A stretch of 64,000 nucleotides of DNA, from the NCBI GenBank assembly GCA_001769385.1, contig MEPB01000058.1, forward strand, positions 1-64,000, in the 5' to 3' direction. Below the pieces are notes generated by a model. The model saw only the letters and a program-made list of their open reading frames with translations, did no database searches and was not told where the DNA came from. Source of the stretch: Bacteroidetes bacterium RIFCSPLOWO2_12_FULL_35_15. Lineage in GTDB: Bacteria > Bacteroidota > Bacteroidia > 2-12-FULL-35-15. Positions within the stretch are counted from its first letter, which is position 1. Each line of letters begins with the position of its first letter. Shown piece after piece: positions 38,441 through 48,613 of the stretch. The position numbers and the translations under genes are program-made.

Positions 38441-41400
38441 TTAAAAGTTTAATGCTGCACCTAATCGAATAACCCGTGGAAGGCTATAATTAGAAGGATT
38501 ATTTACTTTTACATTATACAGATCTACAAATGATGTAGGACTGTTTTTTTGTGAAGTTGCAGTTTGCCCGTTTGATGATTCTAAATAACCATCATCATTT
38601 GCATTACCGGTTGCAGCATAAACATTATTGATATTTTTTGTATTTAAAACATTCAATATTTGTAAATAAATATTCAGTTGAGCATGCTTTTTTTCTTCTC
38701 CATCTTTTTTACCCCAGGTTAATTCAAGGTTTTTATCAATTCTTAAATTGATTCTATAGTTCCATGGTAAATAGGAACCATTTTTATCACCGGCAATGAT
38801 CTTACGTTCTGCGGATCCAAATGATGCTTCTTGAGTAATATTACTTTGTCTGGTGTATGGAGTGCCTGAGCCTGCGTTAAAAGTGATGTTTGCTCCAACG
38901 TTTTCAAAAACTTTTATTGCTTTTTCTTTATCGCTACCTTTTCGGAGAGTCAAAACAGGTCCTTTATAATCTTTTTCACCACCAAAACGATAATCAGCAT
39001 TTAATACGATGCTATGGCGTTGATCATAATCCAAAGCTGTTGGAATCCTTTGGTTTGGCTGTCCTGCTGCTGCTAAAGCTGCAGCATCAGATGTGCTGGA
39101 ACCTGTTCCGTCAGCAAATTGAAGGGTATAACTGGCGGTAAGCGAAATGCCTGAAGCAGCTCTTCTTAGGTCGTAAGTGACTGACAAGCCTTTTACGGTA
39201 CCAAAATCGATGTTCCCGAAGGTATTGTATGTAACAGGGTATGCTTGATATAGTTGTATGGCCTGCACCATGTTTCTCATCTCCCTGTAAAATAAGGAGA
39301 TATTAATTACTGAATTTTTCTTTTCACTAAGTACTTGTTGGAAGCCTAATTCATAATCTGTTGTTCTTTCAGGTTTTAAATTTGGATTATTAACAAATCC
39401 GCCAACGCTGGTTTCAATTCCTAAATATTGGATAGGATCTAATCTGTTAAAATCTGGTGGACGCTGAGTTAATACATCATAATGTGCATAGAAACTCGCT
39501 ACGTCTGAAATAGGGAACGAGAATGCGATACGAGGCATAAAGTTAATTTGAGGAGTATAATCTTCAAAAACTTTAGTGGAAATTTCTTTCCTTTTTGCAG
39601 CAGCCGGGTCAACTAAATAAGGATTAATAGCTCCGTTAAGTGTGCTGGATCCGGCTAATAAACTAGGGTCAGTTATTTGAATCCCTTCCGCATTGTACCA
39701 ATGATCTCCATCACGGAATCCTACAAATTTTGTTGGGTGACCACTAAATGCATCATTAACATATACAACATAATTATCTCCAATATTAGAAGGTTTGTCC
39801 TTACCAAATTCATCAACAAAATTTATTTCACCGGCTGTTTTTGCTTCATATAATAAATATTTGTCTTTAAGCACTTTTTGATTGGCATCAAAACGATCAA
39901 TACGAAGACCAATATTAAATTTTACATCTTTAAAATCAAATTTGTCCTGAATGTATCCTGCAATGTAAATTGGCTGATATGCTCCAATTTGACGAGTGAA
40001 ATTACCATTTGCATCTTTTTTAGTAAAAAAATCATCTAAACTTTTATTTCCCTTGATTTTTTTTCCGGTATGATCATAACCATAGTAAAACACATATCCG
40101 CTACCATTATTCAATAGGTCATCGGCACTAAACATATCGAGGCTGAAGGTAGATGGATCATAAGAATCGATATCCAGATAGTCAATACCATTAGGATCCA
40201 ATCCTAATTTTTCTCTTAAACTTCTGTCAAACTGATTTTGAGTTCCATCATTTAAACGGTTAAAATCATAAACAGGATCAGAACCGGATTGATCTGTATT
40301 TAAATAAGCAATGCTATCTAAACTTTTAAGATGATAATTTGCAAGGGCTCTCATTTGTGTCCACAAGCCAATAGGGCTAAGGGAATATGCTCTTTCAGTT
40401 CGTTGTTCATATTCAAATCCTAGTTGTATAGCATGTTTTTTGATATCGGCTGAAAAATTCGCAAATACACGAAACTGTTGGTTGTCAAAATAACTATACC
40501 CATTGTATTGACGACCTGTATTATACCATAGTGCATATATATTGCTGGGTCTGTCACCATTCATTAATCCTAGATCGTATTGAACATCTTCGGGTCCAAA
40601 AATGTAAGGATCTGAAGCATAAACCTGGTTGGTATATGTTACACCGGTTGGATTTATATCACTAGGGGTAAATGCAAGTCCGGCATTTTGGTAAGGCCCC
40701 ATTATATAAGCATCAACAGTGTCTTTATAAACATTACCGTTAATATCTCGTAATAATATTTCTTGATCTCTTTTGAATTCGTATGTTTTTTCTTTGGTTT
40801 GAACAAATTTTCCAATATAACCGTAATCAAAAACATTATCCTTATGATTATCATCCTGAGTTTTTGAATGAGTTTTTTCATAACTGGCCTGAAGTGTAAA
40901 ATAGGCATTTTTTATTGTTGAAGCAGATTTCTCTTCTTCTTTAGCAGTTGCAGAACTGAATTTTTGAGTCAGTTTTGCAAATGTTCTCCAGGTACTTGAA
41001 ATTTGTTGTGGATTATTTACAGGATTAAACAATGCATATTCGTAAACAAAACCATGGTTTCTATTATAATCAACTGAGCCTCCAAGAGTAATACCCATAT
41101 TGGTTGTTGGTTGGTATTGAACTTTTCCATTCAATCGCAAGGTACTGGAACCAACATTATTTCTTGCTTTAATTTTTTCCATATCATCTAAAGTCACAAA
41201 CTCCGCATTTGAAATAAACCCTTGTCCTCCCGGAGCCGGGCGAAGCGGTGCCTCTTCTAATTCAGTCAGTTTGTCTTTTTTAATCTGGTAAAATCCAATT
41301 GCTGATGGGTAGGGATCTTTTTCATTTACAGCTTCTCCTGAAATTGCAAATCCTAAAATAGATTTTTTGCTGCTGGTAAGCGTATCCTTTTTAGTTAAAA

Positions 41401-42187
41401 TCGGGCCATTTAATGAAAAACCAACATAATTATATCCAAACGCATCTAATCCTTTTTTCTCACCAAATCCGGAGGAAGAAAATTCAATGCTTCCACCATA
41501 AGTACTTGCAGGGCCTCTTGTTGTAATTGCAACAATACCACCTGTTTCGTCACCATATTCAGCAGGCGTTCCACCCACGATTGTTGTAATTTGCTCAACA
41601 CTTGCTTGCGAAACTCCGGGAGAACCAATAACTTTTTGACCATCCACATAATAAGCAGTACCATTACTTCTTGCACCACGAACATTTAATCCGCCTCCTT
41701 CATCTTTCTGATAAATACCGGCTGTAGTTGCAGCAACAGAATTAATGTTTTTTGAAGCCATATTTTGATACTCTTCACGAGTAACAGTTCCTCCTGATTT
41801 TGTATCCGGGTCAATTAATGGTTCTTTGTACTCTGTAATTTCAACTTCTTTTAATTGCTGGCCGGCAACCATTTCCATGTTTAGTGCAACTGTTTTTCCT
41901 ACAGAAACATTTACACCGGTTATCTCTACCGTTTGATATCCGACATAAGTGGCTTTTACATTATACTTTCCAGGATTCAAAGGCTTGATTGTTACTTCAC
42001 CATCAATATTGGTTGTGCCCACACCGGCTTGAATGCCGCCCATTTCAACAATTACGTTCGCAAAAGGAATTGTTTCTTTGTTAGCTTTATCTGTTAGCTT
42101 AACTTTGATTGCTGATTCGTTTTGTGCAAGCATCAATCCTGCTGATGCAACAACAATACATAAGGTGGATAATAATTTTCGTAGCAT
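38441..42187 (-). CDS. TonB-dependent receptor with carboxypeptidase-like N-terminal domain
   Basis: A 1248-residue outer-membrane receptor. Signal peptide (1-21, ending LMLAQ), then a carboxypeptidase-regulatory-like (CarboxypepD_reg) domain at about 27-115 (ETIPFANVIVEMGGIQAGVG, TTNIDGEVTIKPLNPGKYN), then a plug domain (about 130-225, with GGGLNVRGARSNGTAYYVDG) and a 22-strand barrel ending SLPRVIRLGAALNF. These proteins import ligands or, in T9SS organisms, accompany surface-protein export. No SusD partner is adjacent; the next gene is a T9SS cargo, so a non-polysaccharide role is possible. Confidence 0.93.
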   Translation of the reverse strand: MLRKLLSTLCIVVASAGLMLAQNESAIKVKLTDKANKETIPFANVIVEMGGIQAGVGTTNIDGEVTIKPLNPGKYNVKATYVGYQTVEITGVNVSVGKTVALNMEMVAGQQLKEVEITEYKEPLIDPDTKSGGTVTREEYQNMASKNINSVAATTAGIYQKDEGGGLNVRGARSNGTAYYVDGQKVIGSPGVSQASVEQITTIVGGTPAEYGDETGGIVAITTRGPASTYGGSIEFSSSGFGEKKGLDAFGYNYVGFSLNGPILTKKDTLTSSKKSILGFAISGEAVNEKDPYPSAIGFYQIKKDKLTELEEAPLRPAPGGQGFISNAEFVTLDDMEKIKARNNVGSSTLRLNGKVQYQPTTNMGITLGGSVDYNRNHGFVYEYALFNPVNNPQQISSTWRTFAKLTQKFSSATAKEEEKSASTIKNAYFTLQASYEKTHSKTQDDNHKDNVFDYGYIGKFVQTKEKTYEFKRDQEILLRDINGNVYKDTVDAYIMGPYQNAGLAFTPSDINPTGVTYTNQVYASDPYIFGPEDVQYDLGLMNGDRPSNIYALWYNTGRQYNGYSYFDNQQFRVFANFSADIKKHAIQLGFEYEQRTERAYSLSPIGLWTQMRALANYHLKSLDSIAYLNTDQSGSDPVYDFNRLNDGTQNQFDRSLREKLGLDPNGIDYLDIDSYDPSTFSLDMFSADDLLNNGSGYVFYYGYDHTGKKIKGNKSLDDFFTKKDANGNFTRQIGAYQPIYIAGYIQDKFDFKDVKFNIGLRIDRFDANQKVLKDKYLLYEAKTAGEINFVDEFGKDKPSNIGDNYVVYVNDAFSGHPTKFVGFRDGDHWYNAEGIQITDPSLLAGSSTLNGAINPYLVDPAAAKRKEISTKVFEDYTPQINFMPRIAFSFPISDVASFYAHYDVLTQRPPDFNRLDPIQYLGIETSVGGFVNNPNLKPERTTDYELGFQQVLSEKKNSVINISLFYREMRNMVQAIQLYQAYPVTYNTFGNIDFGTVKGLSVTYDLRRAASGISLTASYTLQFADGTGSSTSDAAALAAAGQPNQRIPTALDYDQRHSIVLNADYRFGGEKDYKGPVLTLRKGSDKEKAIKVFENVGANITFNAGSGTPYTRQSNITQEASFGSAERKIIAGDKNGSYLPWNYRINLRIDKNLELTWGKKDGEEKKHAQLNIYLQILNVLNTKNINNVYAATGNANDDGYLESSNGQTATSQKNSPTSFVDLYNVKVNNPSNYSLPRVIRLGAALNF

Positions 42188-42524
42188 ATTATTATTTATT
42201 TAAAATTATTTTATTCGTGCAAAATGAAGTGCGTAAATATAGGAATATTTCAATTTCATTTACAATTTTTTTTTGCCATTATTTTAACATCCAAATTTTT
42301 TTTTGCCAACACGCTTAAAACCAATGGGAATAAGCTAATCTGTTGTGTAAAACAAATAGAGCAAACAAAAAACATTAAAAAATTTGATTGGCAATTTTAA
42401 CAGTAAAATGCTGAAAAAAAATACAGGAGGGATGTTGTTTAGGATTTAATTCTGCACAATTATACTAATTAATTTTTAAATAGTTACATTTTTATCGAAA
42501 TATTTTTTGAGTAATCCGAAATAG
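42188..42524. other. Gene-free AT-rich interval
   Basis: 337 bp with no credible ORF. ATTTTTTTTTGCCA-like words occur twice near 42266 and 42294. The left end should carry the promoter of the TonB receptor (TATATTTA near 42238 on the minus strand resembles a -7 box). I see no hairpin terminator for the small gene that ends at 42525. Confidence 0.5.
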
Positions 42525-42842
42525 CTAGTGCCTTTTATATTTAAACCATCTTACTAAAAAGAATTCTTTTTTATTGGCTCTCATTTTATTTCCCTTACTT
42601 TTTTCTTTACGCATTCTTTTACGGGTTTCTTTTGTTTGAAGTCTTTTATGATGCTCTTTAATAGCCTTCTTTTCTTCCATTTCAATTTTGCGTTGTTCTT
42701 TCCATTTTTTTTTGACAGCTTTTCGCTGAGCATGTGTGGAGGCCGGAGCTTTATCTTTTTCAGATTTTTGTTCCTGTGCAAGAACTGATGCAGGAGCAAG
42801 GATAATAAGTAATAAAATTATTTTGCGAAACAAACTATTCAT
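42525..42842 (-). CDS. Small exported, very basic protein
   Basis: 105 residues from the ATG at 42842 (MNSLFRKIILLLIILAPASVLAQ), a clear signal peptide. The mature ~82 residues are dominated by Lys, Arg and Glu in a helix-favouring pattern (KKKWKEQRKIEMEEKKAI, KETRKRMRKEKSKGN) and end in FFLVRWFKYKRH. There is no Cys, so no lipid anchor. It is probably a helical periplasmic protein that binds an acidic partner; the function is unknown. Confidence 0.65.
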   Translation of the reverse strand: MNSLFRKIILLLIILAPASVLAQEQKSEKDKAPASTHAQRKAVKKKWKEQRKIEMEEKKAIKEHHKRLQTKETRKRMRKEKSKGNKMRANKKEFFLVRWFKYKRH

Positions 42843-42941
42843 AGAATATGTGTAGATGCGCAAATTTAATGATTATTGTGTTTTGTACATTTAATATTTA
42901 AATTAAAAAAAAGAGTAAATTTGTAATACAAAATTTGTTCA

Positions 42942-43367
42942 ATGCGATCATTATCTTATTTTTTAATTTCAATCCTCCTTGTTATTTTAATTGGAAGTTG
43001 TAAGAAAAATAATGACAATGGTGTTCCTAACACCACTGTTGATATTTATATTTATGCGAATAACCCTAGCTTTATCGATATTAATGTTCCGGGAGGTTGG
43101 GTTTATATTACAGGTGGGGCAAGGGGAATCCTGGTTTATCGGAAATCAACTTCTGAATTTATGGCGTATGATCGCAATTGCACCTATCAGTCGGCTGATG
43201 CCTGTGCAATAGTTAATGTTGATGCTACAAATATTATTGCAATAGATACCTGTTGCCATTCTAAATTTTCAATCTATGACGGATCTGTATTGCAGGCCCC
43301 TGCAGGACTTCCTTTGAAAGCATACAATACTACTTTTGACGGAAATGTATTGCATATCTATAATTAA
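42942..43367 (+). CDS. Lipoprotein with degenerate Rieske-like fold
   Basis: A 141-residue lipoprotein: signal MRSLSYFLISILLVILIGSC with lipobox Cys20. The rest follows a Rieske layout: strands FIDINVPGGWVYITGG and GILVYRKSTSEFMAYDRNCT, a second site IDTCCHSKFSIYDG and an end PLKAYNTTFDGNVLHIYN. The first ligand motif CxH reads CTY, and the second reads TCCH where CPCH would be expected, so two of four cluster ligands are missing. It probably lacks a 2Fe-2S cluster and has another, perhaps structural, role. It is divergent from the small basic protein. Confidence 0.7.
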   Translation: MRSLSYFLISILLVILIGSCKKNNDNGVPNTTVDIYIYANNPSFIDINVPGGWVYITGGARGILVYRKSTSEFMAYDRNCTYQSADACAIVNVDATNIIAIDTCCHSKFSIYDGSVLQAPAGLPLKAYNTTFDGNVLHIYN

Positions 43368-43406
43368 ATAAAATCACAATAGACCAGACATTCATTTCAA
43401 ATAAAA

Positions 43407-43437
43407 AATCCGTTGCAATAGTTGCAACGGATTTTTT
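43407..43437 (-). terminator. Terminator of ahcY
   Basis: AAATCCGTTGCAA pairs with TTGCAACGGATTT around TAG, with A and T runs on both sides; it can serve ahcY (minus) and the Rieske-like gene (plus). Confidence 0.88.
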
Positions 43438-43458
43438 TATTTTTCAAATATGATAAAT

Positions 43459-44778
43459 TTAATATCTATACATGTCTGATTTAAACGGACCTTCTACTTT
43501 TACACCAATGTATGTAGCTTGATCAGGAGTTAACACATCTAACTCGCAATTGATTTTTGCAAGATGTAAGCGTGCTACTTTTTCATCTAAATATTTCGGC
43601 AAGGTATAAACTTTGTTTTCATAATTAGCTGAATTGGTCCATAGTTCCAATTGAGCCAGAGTTTGGTTAGTAAATGAATTACTCATAACAAATGATGGGT
43701 GTCCGGTTGCACATCCCAGGTTAACTAAACGTCCTTCAGCAAGAACAATAATATCTTTTCCATCAATAGTATATTTATCTACTTGTGGCTTGATAACATC
43801 TTTTGTATTGCCGTAATTCTTATTAAGCCAAGCCATATCAATTTCTGTATCAAAGTGTCCGATGTTACAAACAATCGCATTGTTTTTCATTGCTTTAAAA
43901 TGGCGGTCAACAACAATGTTTTTATTACCTGTTGTTGTTACGATGATATCTGCTTCTTTTACAGCTTTATCCATTTTCATTACCTGGTATCCTTCCATAG
44001 CAGCTTGAAGCGCACAGATCGGGTCAATTTCAGTAACAATAACACGTACACCCTGTGAACTTAATGATTCTGCTGAACCTTTTCCAACATCACCATAACC
44101 TGCAACCACAGCTACTTTTCCGGCAAGCATTAAGTCAGTTGCTCTGCGAATTGCGTCCACCAATGATTCGCGGCAACCATATTTGTTATCAAATTTCGAT
44201 TTTGTAACAGAGTCATTTACATTAATTGCAGGCATGTGTAATGTTCCGTTTTTCATACGCTCATACAAACGGTGAACACCTGTTGTTGTTTCTTCAGAAA
44301 GACCTTTAATTTCTTTGATCAATTCCGGGAATTTATCAAATACCATATTTGTTAGATCCCCACCATCATCCAGGATCATGTTTAATGGTTTACGATCTTC
44401 ACCAAAAAATAATGTTTGTTCGATGCACCAATCAAATTCTTGTTCATTTAACCCTTTCCAGGCATAAACAGAAATTCCTGCAGCAGCAATAGCAGAAGCA
44501 GCATGGTCTTGTGTTGAAAAAATATTACATGATGACCAGGTAACTTCAGCACCTAATTCAATCAATGTTTCGATTAGAACAGCTGTTTGAATTGTCATAT
44601 GTAAACAGCCTGCAATGCGTGCTCCTTGTAATGGTTTTTGTGAACCATACTCTTCACGAAGAGACATTAAGCCCGGCATTTCTGCTTCAGCTAATTTTAT
44701 TTCTTTTCGTCCCCACTCTGCAAGAGACATGTCTTTTACTTTGTATTTTACAAATTTTTCCACTGATGTGTTTCCCAT
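43459..44778 (-). CDS. ahcY: Adenosylhomocysteinase
   Basis: A 439-residue NAD-dependent enzyme that splits S-adenosylhomocysteine to adenosine and homocysteine, completing the methylation cycle in the cytoplasm. Signatures are [40 protein letters not shown], the NAD fold [46 protein letters not shown] and the C-terminal FKSDMYRY. The length is full. The upstream region has a TAATTTCG box. It is a monocistronic unit with a strong terminator. Confidence 0.98.
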   Translation of the reverse strand: MGNTSVEKFVKYKVKDMSLAEWGRKEIKLAEAEMPGLMSLREEYGSQKPLQGARIAGCLHMTIQTAVLIETLIELGAEVTWSSCNIFSTQDHAASAIAAAGISVYAWKGLNEQEFDWCIEQTLFFGEDRKPLNMILDDGGDLTNMVFDKFPELIKEIKGLSEETTTGVHRLYERMKNGTLHMPAINVNDSVTKSKFDNKYGCRESLVDAIRRATDLMLAGKVAVVAGYGDVGKGSAESLSSQGVRVIVTEIDPICALQAAMEGYQVMKMDKAVKEADIIVTTTGNKNIVVDRHFKAMKNNAIVCNIGHFDTEIDMAWLNKNYGNTKDVIKPQVDKYTIDGKDIIVLAEGRLVNLGCATGHPSFVMSNSFTNQTLAQLELWTNSANYENKVYTLPKYLDEKVARLHLAKINCELDVLTPDQATYIGVKVEGPFKSDMYRY

Positions 44779-44875
44779 TTTTTTATTGTTTTTTTTAATT
44801 AAAAAAGAAATGCGAAATTAGTTGTTATTCTAGTAACAAACAAATCTCGCAAAATGATTTTGATATAATAAAATA

Positions 44876-45916
44876 TTATTTTGGTGCACTTGCAGACCAA
44901 ACCACTTTTCCGGTTTTATCGATATAAGATAAAACACCAGCATAACTAACATAAGCTAACCCTTTATAAAAGTCAGCATAATAATCAGAACCACGTGAAA
45001 TAACAAGCTTTCCGGTCTTATCAATATATTGCCATTTTGCATCCTTTAAGCTCCCGCTAACTAATGGAGATGTACTAATGCAAGCAAGGCCATCATTAAA
45101 GAAATAGGCTCCGGTATAAACAGGATTAATTACTACTTTTCCTGATTTATCAATGTATCCAAATTTTCCGGTTTTAAAATCGCCAATACGAATACATGCT
45201 AAACCATCTGAAAATGTCCAGGCACGATCGAATTGTGCCGGAATAATTTCTTTACCTGTTTTGTCAACATATCCCCATTTACCTGTTTTTTCATCCCCCA
45301 ATCTAAAATTGGCTAACCCTTCTGAAAATTCAAATGCTTCATCAAATTTAAAATCAATAACTGTTTTTCCTGATTTATCAATAAAGCCCCATTTCCCATT
45401 TTTCTTAACACGAGCTAAGCCCTCTTTATAATCCCATCCTCCTTCAAACTGAGGCTGAATAACCACGTTTCCTGTTTTATCAATATAAGCAAATTTTAAC
45501 CCTACTTGTAAGCGAGCCATTCCTTCTGAAAATTTATAAGCATGCTCACATTTGGGCTCAATAACTGTTTTCCCTGTTTTATCAATATAAACAAATTTTG
45601 CCCCTTGTTTTACACAAGCAAGGCCATCCGAGAAGTAGCCATCTACTTTTTGATCATATTGAGCAGGGATGACCAATTTCCCTGTATTGTCAATAAAACC
45701 GCGTTTACCACCTAGTTTTACAACTGCTAATCCTTCATAAAATTTTTCGGCATATTCAAACTGAGGTTGTAATACTACTTTTCCTGTTTTATTTATATAT
45801 CCATATTTACCTTTGTCGGCAAAAGGATACATTGTTTCCTGTGATTTTACAGTAATTTGGGTTAACAAACCAACTATAATTAACAATAATCTGATGTTGA
45901 GTGTTAATGGTTTCAT
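44876..45916 (-). CDS. Exported WG-repeat protein
   Basis: A 346-residue protein: a signal peptide (about 1-25) followed by nine to ten WG-type repeats of 30-36 residues, each with (K/Y)(W/F/Y)GYIDKTGKVVI, then a variable PQF and a GLA segment (for example GKYGYINKTGKVVLQPQFEY, GKWGFIDKSGKTVIDFKF). The repeats make a beta-propeller-like or solenoid surface, probably for binding. The partner is unknown. The start is the only ATG before the signal. No operon neighbour lies on the same strand. Confidence 0.87.
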   Translation of the reverse strand: MKPLTLNIRLLLIIVGLLTQITVKSQETMYPFADKGKYGYINKTGKVVLQPQFEYAEKFYEGLAVVKLGGKRGFIDNTGKLVIPAQYDQKVDGYFSDGLACVKQGAKFVYIDKTGKTVIEPKCEHAYKFSEGMARLQVGLKFAYIDKTGNVVIQPQFEGGWDYKEGLARVKKNGKWGFIDKSGKTVIDFKFDEAFEFSEGLANFRLGDEKTGKWGYVDKTGKEIIPAQFDRAWTFSDGLACIRIGDFKTGKFGYIDKSGKVVINPVYTGAYFFNDGLACISTSPLVSGSLKDAKWQYIDKTGKLVISRGSDYYADFYKGLAYVSYAGVLSYIDKTGKVVWSASAPK

Positions 45917-46066
45917 AACAGGGTAGCTTAAATTTTTTGTAAATATCTAAAAAAAAATGAAACCCGAAAACTTTTATTGGCATAAAAATGAAAAAATGCA
46001 GATAAATATTTGCTATGGCTCAAACGAATTAATTAATATTGTATTTAGAATATTATTCGTTAAATT

Positions 46067-46801
46067 ATGCAAAAAACAATTTTTTCTTCCATTTTAAAAA
46101 GTAAGGCGCTTAGAAAAAAGCAATTTGCAGTTTTAATTGATCCGGACAAATTTGAGTCTTCCAATGCGATAGAAATTTCCGAAACAGGAGGAGTTGATTT
46201 TATTTTTGTTGGTGGGAGTATCCTTACGAATGGAAATTTTGAAGAGTGTATCACTAGTTTAAAAAAGAAGACTAAAATTCCAATAATAATTTTTCCCGGA
46301 AATAATTTGCAAATCAGTAAAAATGCAGATGGAATTCTACTCCTTTCTTTGATATCAGGAAGAAATCCTGAGCTTTTGATTGGCAAACAGGTAATTGCTG
46401 CACCAATATTAAAAGCAAGTAATTTAGATATTTTGCCAACCGGCTATATATTAATTGATGGTGGAAAACCAACAGCCGTTTCGTATATGAGTAACACTAA
46501 TCCAATTCCGTTCGACAAAGATGATATAGCCATGTGTACTGCAATGGCTGGTGAAATGCTTGGCTTGAAACTGATATATATGGATGCCGGCAGTGGAGCA
46601 TTGAACGCTATTAGTGAAAAAATGATAAAGAAAGTGAGTTCCAACATTTCTATCCCATTAATAATTGGTGGAGGCATCAATACTCCCCAAAAAGCTATTC
46701 TTGCTTGTAAAGCAGGTGCTGACATAATTGTTGTAGGAAACGCAATCGAAAAAGATAGCTCATTAATAAAAAAAATTGGAAAAGCAGTACATTCAATCTA
46801 A
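46067..46801 (+). CDS. Geranylgeranylglyceryl phosphate synthase
   Basis: A 244-residue TIM-barrel prenyltransferase that joins glycerol-1-phosphate and a prenyl diphosphate. The first beta-strand FAVLIDPDKFESS, DFIFVGGSILTNG, IIIFPGNNLQIS, LLSLISGRNPELLIGKQV, YMDAGSGA and the phosphate-binding end LIIGGGINTPQKA with DIIVVGNAIEKD are typical. Archaeal enzymes make ether lipids; Bacteroidota carry bacterial members of unsettled biological role. It is followed by a TenI-like gene 19 bp downstream on the same strand, and no G1P dehydrogenase is in view. Confidence 0.93.
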   Translation: MQKTIFSSILKSKALRKKQFAVLIDPDKFESSNAIEISETGGVDFIFVGGSILTNGNFEECITSLKKKTKIPIIIFPGNNLQISKNADGILLLSLISGRNPELLIGKQVIAAPILKASNLDILPTGYILIDGGKPTAVSYMSNTNPIPFDKDDIAMCTAMAGEMLGLKLIYMDAGSGALNAISEKMIKKVSSNISIPLIIGGGINTPQKAILACKAGADIIVVGNAIEKDSSLIKKIGKAVHSI

Positions 46802-46820
46802 AAATTGAAAATTATTTTTT

Positions 46821-47456
46821 ATGAAATTAATAGTTATTTCAAGCTCACATAGTTCAGAAAACGAATCAAAAATAGTAACCCAACTTTTTGAAGCCGGACT
46901 CGAAACATTTCATTTGCGCAAACATAGGCTCTCTACGCGAAAAATGAAAGAATTCATCAAAGGTATTCCTAAGCATTTTCACAATCGTATTGTAATTCAT
47001 TCACATCATAATTTGGCCAGAAGCTTTAATTTAAAAGGTATTCATTTAACAAAATCGCATAAAAAACATAAATTCAAAACATGGCTAACATTAAAATTAA
47101 TTCATTTAAAAAATCCTAAAATCATTATTTCCACTTCGTTTACAACTATTGGTGAGTTGTTAGATACAACACATGAAAATCGATATGATTATGTGTTTTT
47201 GAGTCCTGTTTTTGATAGTTTAGCAAGTAGGTTTCAAGGAGGATTTACCGAATACAGTTTAAAATCTGCCTTGGAAAAAACAAAAAAAAATGTAATAGCC
47301 CGCGGTGGGATCGATGTTTCTGCAATAGAAAAGGCTCATCATATTGGATTTAAAGGATTAGCATTTTATACATCCATCTGGAAGAAAAAAGATCCGATTG
47401 AAGAATTCAATAAAATTGTTGAAAAATTCCAAGAGTTAAAAATACCAATCGAATAA
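46821..47456 (+). CDS. TenI/ThiE-like protein outside the thi operon
   Basis: A 211-residue TIM barrel of the thiamine phosphate synthase superfamily. It is closely related by eye to the 52007-52639 gene: both begin MKLIVIS, share LFEAGLE-FHLRK, IVIHSHHNLA and VFLSPVFDS, and both lack the KDK-type substrate loop and INDHVKLA segment of true ThiE. So it is TenI-like, perhaps a thiazole tautomerase or a regulator. The position of the phosphate site is GGIDVSAIEKAHHIGFKGLA. It converges with thiF, one base between the stop codons, and is probably cotranscribed with the GGGP synthase gene. Confidence 0.72.
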   Translation: MKLIVISSSHSSENESKIVTQLFEAGLETFHLRKHRLSTRKMKEFIKGIPKHFHNRIVIHSHHNLARSFNLKGIHLTKSHKKHKFKTWLTLKLIHLKNPKIIISTSFTTIGELLDTTHENRYDYVFLSPVFDSLASRFQGGFTEYSLKSALEKTKKNVIARGGIDVSAIEKAHHIGFKGLAFYTSIWKKKDPIEEFNKIVEKFQELKIPIE

Positions 47457-47457
47457 A

Positions 47458-48612
47458 TTAATATTGCTGAATAGTGTTATCTATCTGCATGGACCAGCCA
47501 TTAATTCCTTCGGAAAGATTTAATAAGTTTTTATAATTATGTTTTTGTTGAAGGAGCTCAATTGCAAGTCTGCTGCGCCTTCCGTGATGACACATTATAA
47601 TCACATTTTTATCCCGTGGTATTTTATGAATATTCTTTTCTAATTCATTTAATGGAATTAAAACACCATTCAAATTGCAAATATCATATTCAAATTTTTC
47701 CCGAACATCAATAATTATAAGCTGTTCATTTGAATCTAATTTTTGTTTTAATTGTGAGGGAGTTATTTCTTTAATAGTACTAATAACTTTATCTGTTTCG
47801 CATTTTACATAATCATACTTATCCTCAGAAAAATTCACTGTTGAATTCAGAGTATTCTTTTCAAATTCTAATTCCCGAAATTGAAGTGTTAATGCATCAA
47901 TAAATAGTAAACGCCCTGACAATACCTTCCCAATTCCTGTAATGATCTTTATAACTTCATTTGCCTGAAGTGTACCAAGGATCCCCGGTAATACACCAAT
48001 TACGCCAATCTCTGAGCAGTTGAGTGAATCTGTTGGAGGTTCAGGAAACAAGCAACGATAGGTTGGGCCATTCTTATAATTATATACACTTAACTGACCT
48101 TCAAATTTAAAAATAGATGCTGCAACTAATGGTTTATTAGTTTTTATGCAGACATCATTTAATAAATAGCGGGAAGAAAAATTATCGGTACCATCAACAA
48201 TAACATCGTATTCAGCTGCAATTTCAATTGCATTTGAAAATGAAAATTGTTTTGTATAAGAAGTGATTTGTATGTATGGATTTTGTTTTGATAATTTTAA
48301 TTTTGCAACTTCTGCTTTGTATTTTCCAATGTCATCGGTTGAATAAAGAATTTGCCTTTGTAAATTACTTTCATCGATTTTATCAAAATCAATTATTCCG
48401 ATATTCCCGACACCGGCAGCTGCTAAATACATTAAAACCGGGCAACCCAAGCCTCCTGCTCCAACAACTAAAACTTTTGCGTTTTTTAATTTTAGTTGAC
48501 CAAGTGAACCAATTTCCGGTAAAATGATATGACGGTTATAACGTCTTGTTTCACCCGCGGATAATGTTTCAAAATGAGAGTCCTTGTTTTTATTTTCAGT
48601 TTCAAAATTCAT
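47458..48612 (-). CDS. thiF: ThiF/MoeB-type adenylyltransferase with rhodanese domain
   Basis: A 384-residue E1-like enzyme from the ATG at 48612, one base after the thiH stop; an ATG ten codons upstream overlaps thiH. The N-terminal ATP-binding GAGGLGCPVLMYLAAAGVG, NLQRQILY and DGTDNFSSRYLLND are present, with Cys pairs near YRCLFPEP and LNCSEIG; the typical zinc CxxC pairs are incomplete. The C-terminal rhodanese domain holds the sulfur-carrying Cys in IIMCHHGRRSR. In this operon it should adenylate and thiolate the ThiS C-terminus; MoeB activity for molybdopterin is the alternative. Confidence 0.88.
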   Translation of the reverse strand: MNFETENKNKDSHFETLSAGETRRYNRHIILPEIGSLGQLKLKNAKVLVVGAGGLGCPVLMYLAAAGVGNIGIIDFDKIDESNLQRQILYSTDDIGKYKAEVAKLKLSKQNPYIQITSYTKQFSFSNAIEIAAEYDVIVDGTDNFSSRYLLNDVCIKTNKPLVAASIFKFEGQLSVYNYKNGPTYRCLFPEPPTDSLNCSEIGVIGVLPGILGTLQANEVIKIITGIGKVLSGRLLFIDALTLQFRELEFEKNTLNSTVNFSEDKYDYVKCETDKVISTIKEITPSQLKQKLDSNEQLIIIDVREKFEYDICNLNGVLIPLNELEKNIHKIPRDKNVIIMCHHGRRSRLAIELLQQKHNYKNLLNLSEGINGWSMQIDNTIQQY

Positions 48613-48613
48613 G

